Positions 4,756-6,151 of a stretch of 6,151 nucleotides of DNA are shown piece after piece. The stretch comes from Nitrososphaerota archaeon (lineage in GTDB: Archaea > Thermoproteota > Nitrososphaeria > Nitrososphaerales > CADDZS01), in NCBI GenBank assembly GCA_027886785.1, contig JAPCJV010000122.1, positions 1-6,151 on the forward strand, in the 5' to 3' direction. Numbering within the stretch: the first letter of the stretch is position 1; every line of letters begins with the position of its first letter. Under the pieces are notes generated by a model, which was not told the origin of the DNA, made no database searches, and saw only the letters and a list, made by a program, of their open reading frames with translations. Both the position numbers and the translations under genes were made by a program.

Positions 4756-5322
4756 TTGGAAAGTTTGTTCGCTTCGAAGCAAACCAGTCACCAGTCAAAG
4801 GATTCTGGTGATTTTACCCCTGCAGCCTTTCTAAATCCCAAGACTGGACTGCTCGAAGATTCGTTATTAGGGCTTCGGGTTTTGATGATTGACTCGGAGT
4901 TTTACAACGGCCTAAGGAACAATTTGTATACAAAATTTCAAAGTGGGGCCTCCTTGATCTTGTACGAAATGGGCGTGGGTTATGGAGACCACATGGCCAC
5001 TACAATCAAGGAGATGGGCGCGGGAACCATTGAAGGGTACAAAAAGTTCATGGAAAGGGGAAAGCGTCAGGGGTACGGGGAGTTCAAGGTGCCGATTATT
5101 CAGGCTATCCTCTCGGGGATAAAAGGTGAAGCCAAGATTTACCTTAAGGACAGTTTTTTCGCGGATTCAGCAGGCAAAACAGGAAAAGCAGAATGCTGGA
5201 TTATCTCGGGGATGATCGCCGGAGCAGCTCGAAAGATCCTTTCGAAAGAGGTTACCTGCGTTGAGGAAAAGTGCAAATCAAAAGGCGATCCGCAGTGCGA
5301 ATTTAAACTCAATAGCAGTTAG
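4756..5322 (+). CDS. V4R-domain protein (4-vinyl reductase-like, small-molecule binding)
   Basis: A 188-residue cytoplasmic protein whose C-terminal two thirds match the V4R domain, a fold known to bind small hydrophobic ligands and named after vinyl reductase; archaeal members are mostly predicted sensors or ligand carriers. Diagnostic features are 'FYNGLRNNLYTKFQSGASLILYEMG' read as adjacent blocks (about residues 53-77), a long helix region, 'AECWIISGMIAGAARKIL' (about 145-162) and the cysteine signature C168-x4-C173-x7-C181 in 'TCVEEKCKSKGDPQCEF', with C147 just before. Those cysteines are the usual metal-binding set. There is no DNA-binding or kinase domain, so this is a stand-alone V4R protein. 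Start is TTG 4756 (or TTG 4765); there is no ATG near the N-terminus. An operator-like repeat lies over its promoter. The aldo/keto reductase follows after 47 bases with its own TATA-like box, and a functional link is possible but unproven. Confidence 0.85.
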   Translation: MESLFASKQTSHQSKDSGDFTPAAFLNPKTGLLEDSLLGLRVLMIDSEFYNGLRNNLYTKFQSGASLILYEMGVGYGDHMATTIKEMGAGTIEGYKKFMERGKRQGYGEFKVPIIQAILSGIKGEAKIYLKDSFFADSAGKTGKAECWIISGMIAGAARKILSKEVTCVEEKCKSKGDPQCEFKLNSS

Positions 5323-5333
5323 ACCAAAAATCA

Positions 5334-5341
5334 CATAAAAA
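5334..5341 (+). promoter_or_regulatory. TATA-like box of the aldo/keto reductase gene
   Basis: CATAAAAA is centred about 32 bases before ATG 5370, predicting a leader of only a few bases. No Shine-Dalgarno sequence precedes the ATG, which agrees with a nearly leaderless transcript separate from that of the V4R gene. Confidence 0.4.
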
Positions 5342-5369
5342 TGAAAATTCATCCCTTTCAATCGATAGT

Positions 5370-6149
5370 ATGAATCAGAAACCGCTCGGCAAGAGTGGAT
5401 CAAAAATTTCTGAAATTGGTCAGGGAACCTGGGCGTATCATAGCGGTGTAGAAGCCCTCAGGACCGGAATCTCTCTCGGTGCTACTCACGTAGATACCGC
5501 CGAAATGTACGGAACCGAAGGAAAAGTGGGAGAGGCGATCGCAGATAGACGGGATGCTGTTTTTCTAGCGACGAAGGTATCTCCCCAGCACCTACATTAC
5601 GAGGACGTACTTAGGGCAGCCGAGGGAAGCCTGAGCCGGCTCAATGTGAAAACGGTGGATCTCTACATGATTCACTGGCCAAATTCTCGGATTCCAATTC
5701 AGGAGACGATGAAGGCGATGGAAGAATTGGTGAACAAGGGAAAAATCAGATACATCGGGGTGAGCAATTTTTCCGTCGAGGAGCTGAAGGACGCTCAGGA
5801 GGCCATGTCGTCTCATGAAATTGTGTCAAACCAGGTGCAGTACAATCTCGAAAACAGAGATGCAGAAAAAGAGCTCATCCCCTATTGCAAAACAGAAAAG
5901 ATTACCCTTGTACCATATTCCCCGCTTTCGCGAGGCGCGGTCACCCGGAAAGAGGATGCAGTACTGGAAAAGATTGGCACGAAGTACAAAAAGACCAAGG
6001 CTCAGGTGGTGCTCAATTTTCTTACACGCGAAGAATACGTGGTTGCCATCCCGAAATCAGATGATATCAGCCATGTAAAGGAAAACTGCGAGGCGTCTGG
6101 ATGGCGACTTTCCAACGAAGATATTAGAATGATCGATGAAAAGTTTTGA
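5370..6149 (+). CDS. Aldo/keto reductase
   Basis: Complete 259-residue NAD(P)H-dependent aldo/keto reductase, a cytoplasmic TIM-barrel enzyme that reduces aldehydes or ketones to alcohols. The catalytic tetrad is intact: D42 and Y47 in 'VDTAEMYG', K69 in 'LATKVSP' and H102 in 'YMIHWPN'. The N-terminal 'LGKSGSKISEIGQGTW' strand-loop, 'YIGVSNFS' (about 128-135), 'VQYNL' (156-160), 'VPYSPLSRG' (181-189) and the cofactor-phosphate segment 'AIPKS' (226-230) are all in their usual places. It ends with the family's 'LSNEDIRMIDEKF' and is slightly shorter than the common 270-330 residues. Subfamily and substrate are not clear; prokaryotic 2,5-diketo-gluconate or glyoxal-type reductases are the nearest in style. 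ATG 5370 is the only good start and lies 47 bases after the V4R stop. Confidence 0.93.
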   Translation: MNQKPLGKSGSKISEIGQGTWAYHSGVEALRTGISLGATHVDTAEMYGTEGKVGEAIADRRDAVFLATKVSPQHLHYEDVLRAAEGSLSRLNVKTVDLYMIHWPNSRIPIQETMKAMEELVNKGKIRYIGVSNFSVEELKDAQEAMSSHEIVSNQVQYNLENRDAEKELIPYCKTEKITLVPYSPLSRGAVTRKEDAVLEKIGTKYKKTKAQVVLNFLTREEYVVAIPKSDDISHVKENCEASGWRLSNEDIRMIDEKF

Positions 6150-6151
6150 AG

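Overview
This window looks like a piece of an archaeal chromosome, most likely a non-methanogenic Thermoproteota lineage (the Thaumarchaeota/Bathyarchaeota side of the tree). That placement is an inference. It rests on TATA-like boxes lying about 25-40 bases upstream of several start codons, one probably leaderless gene, Shine-Dalgarno sites matching the archaeal 16S 3' end, a V4R-domain protein of the archaeal type, and two different luciferase-like (probable coenzyme F420) oxidoreductases. F420-using actinobacteria or Chloroflexota are less likely but not excluded. Base composition looks close to balanced.

Layout. Positions 1-601 hold the 3' part of an alpha/beta hydrolase gene (+). It is followed after 39 bases by a 54-codon, extremely acidic small ORF (641-805, +) with a strong ribosome binding site. 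Facing it is a Mer-like luciferase-family oxidoreductase (820-~1872, -). Its conserved N-terminus runs well upstream of its first ATG and has no ordinary start codon. A divergent spacer with a strong TATA-like box (around 2014), a hairpin and a short direct repeat separates it from a PHP-domain phosphoesterase of the HisJ histidinol-phosphatase type (2116-2865, +, TTG start). That gene converges, with only 5 bases between, on a second luciferase-family oxidoreductase (2871-3803, -). Next comes a 448-base stretch (3804-4251) with no convincing gene but a strikingly dense set of inverted repeats, including a perfect 16-bp palindrome. Three + strand genes end the window: a small membrane-anchored or secreted Ser/Thr-rich protein (4252-4560), a V4R-domain protein (4756-5322) with an inverted repeat placed like an operator, and a complete aldo/keto reductase (5370-6149).

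How the genes may fit together. The hydrolase, two F420-type oxidoreductases, an NADPH-type aldo/keto reductase and a small-molecule-binding V4R protein look like an accessory set for handling organic small molecules such as esters, carbonyls or hydrophobic ligands. No shared operon ties them together: gene orientation changes repeatedly and most genes seem to have their own promoter. No transposase, integrase, CRISPR array, tRNA or rRNA was seen. The points most worth follow-up are the self-complementary region at 3917-4146 (candidate structured RNA or protein-binding locus), the acidic micro-ORF, the missing start codon of the first oxidoreductase, and the operator-like repeat in front of the V4R gene.
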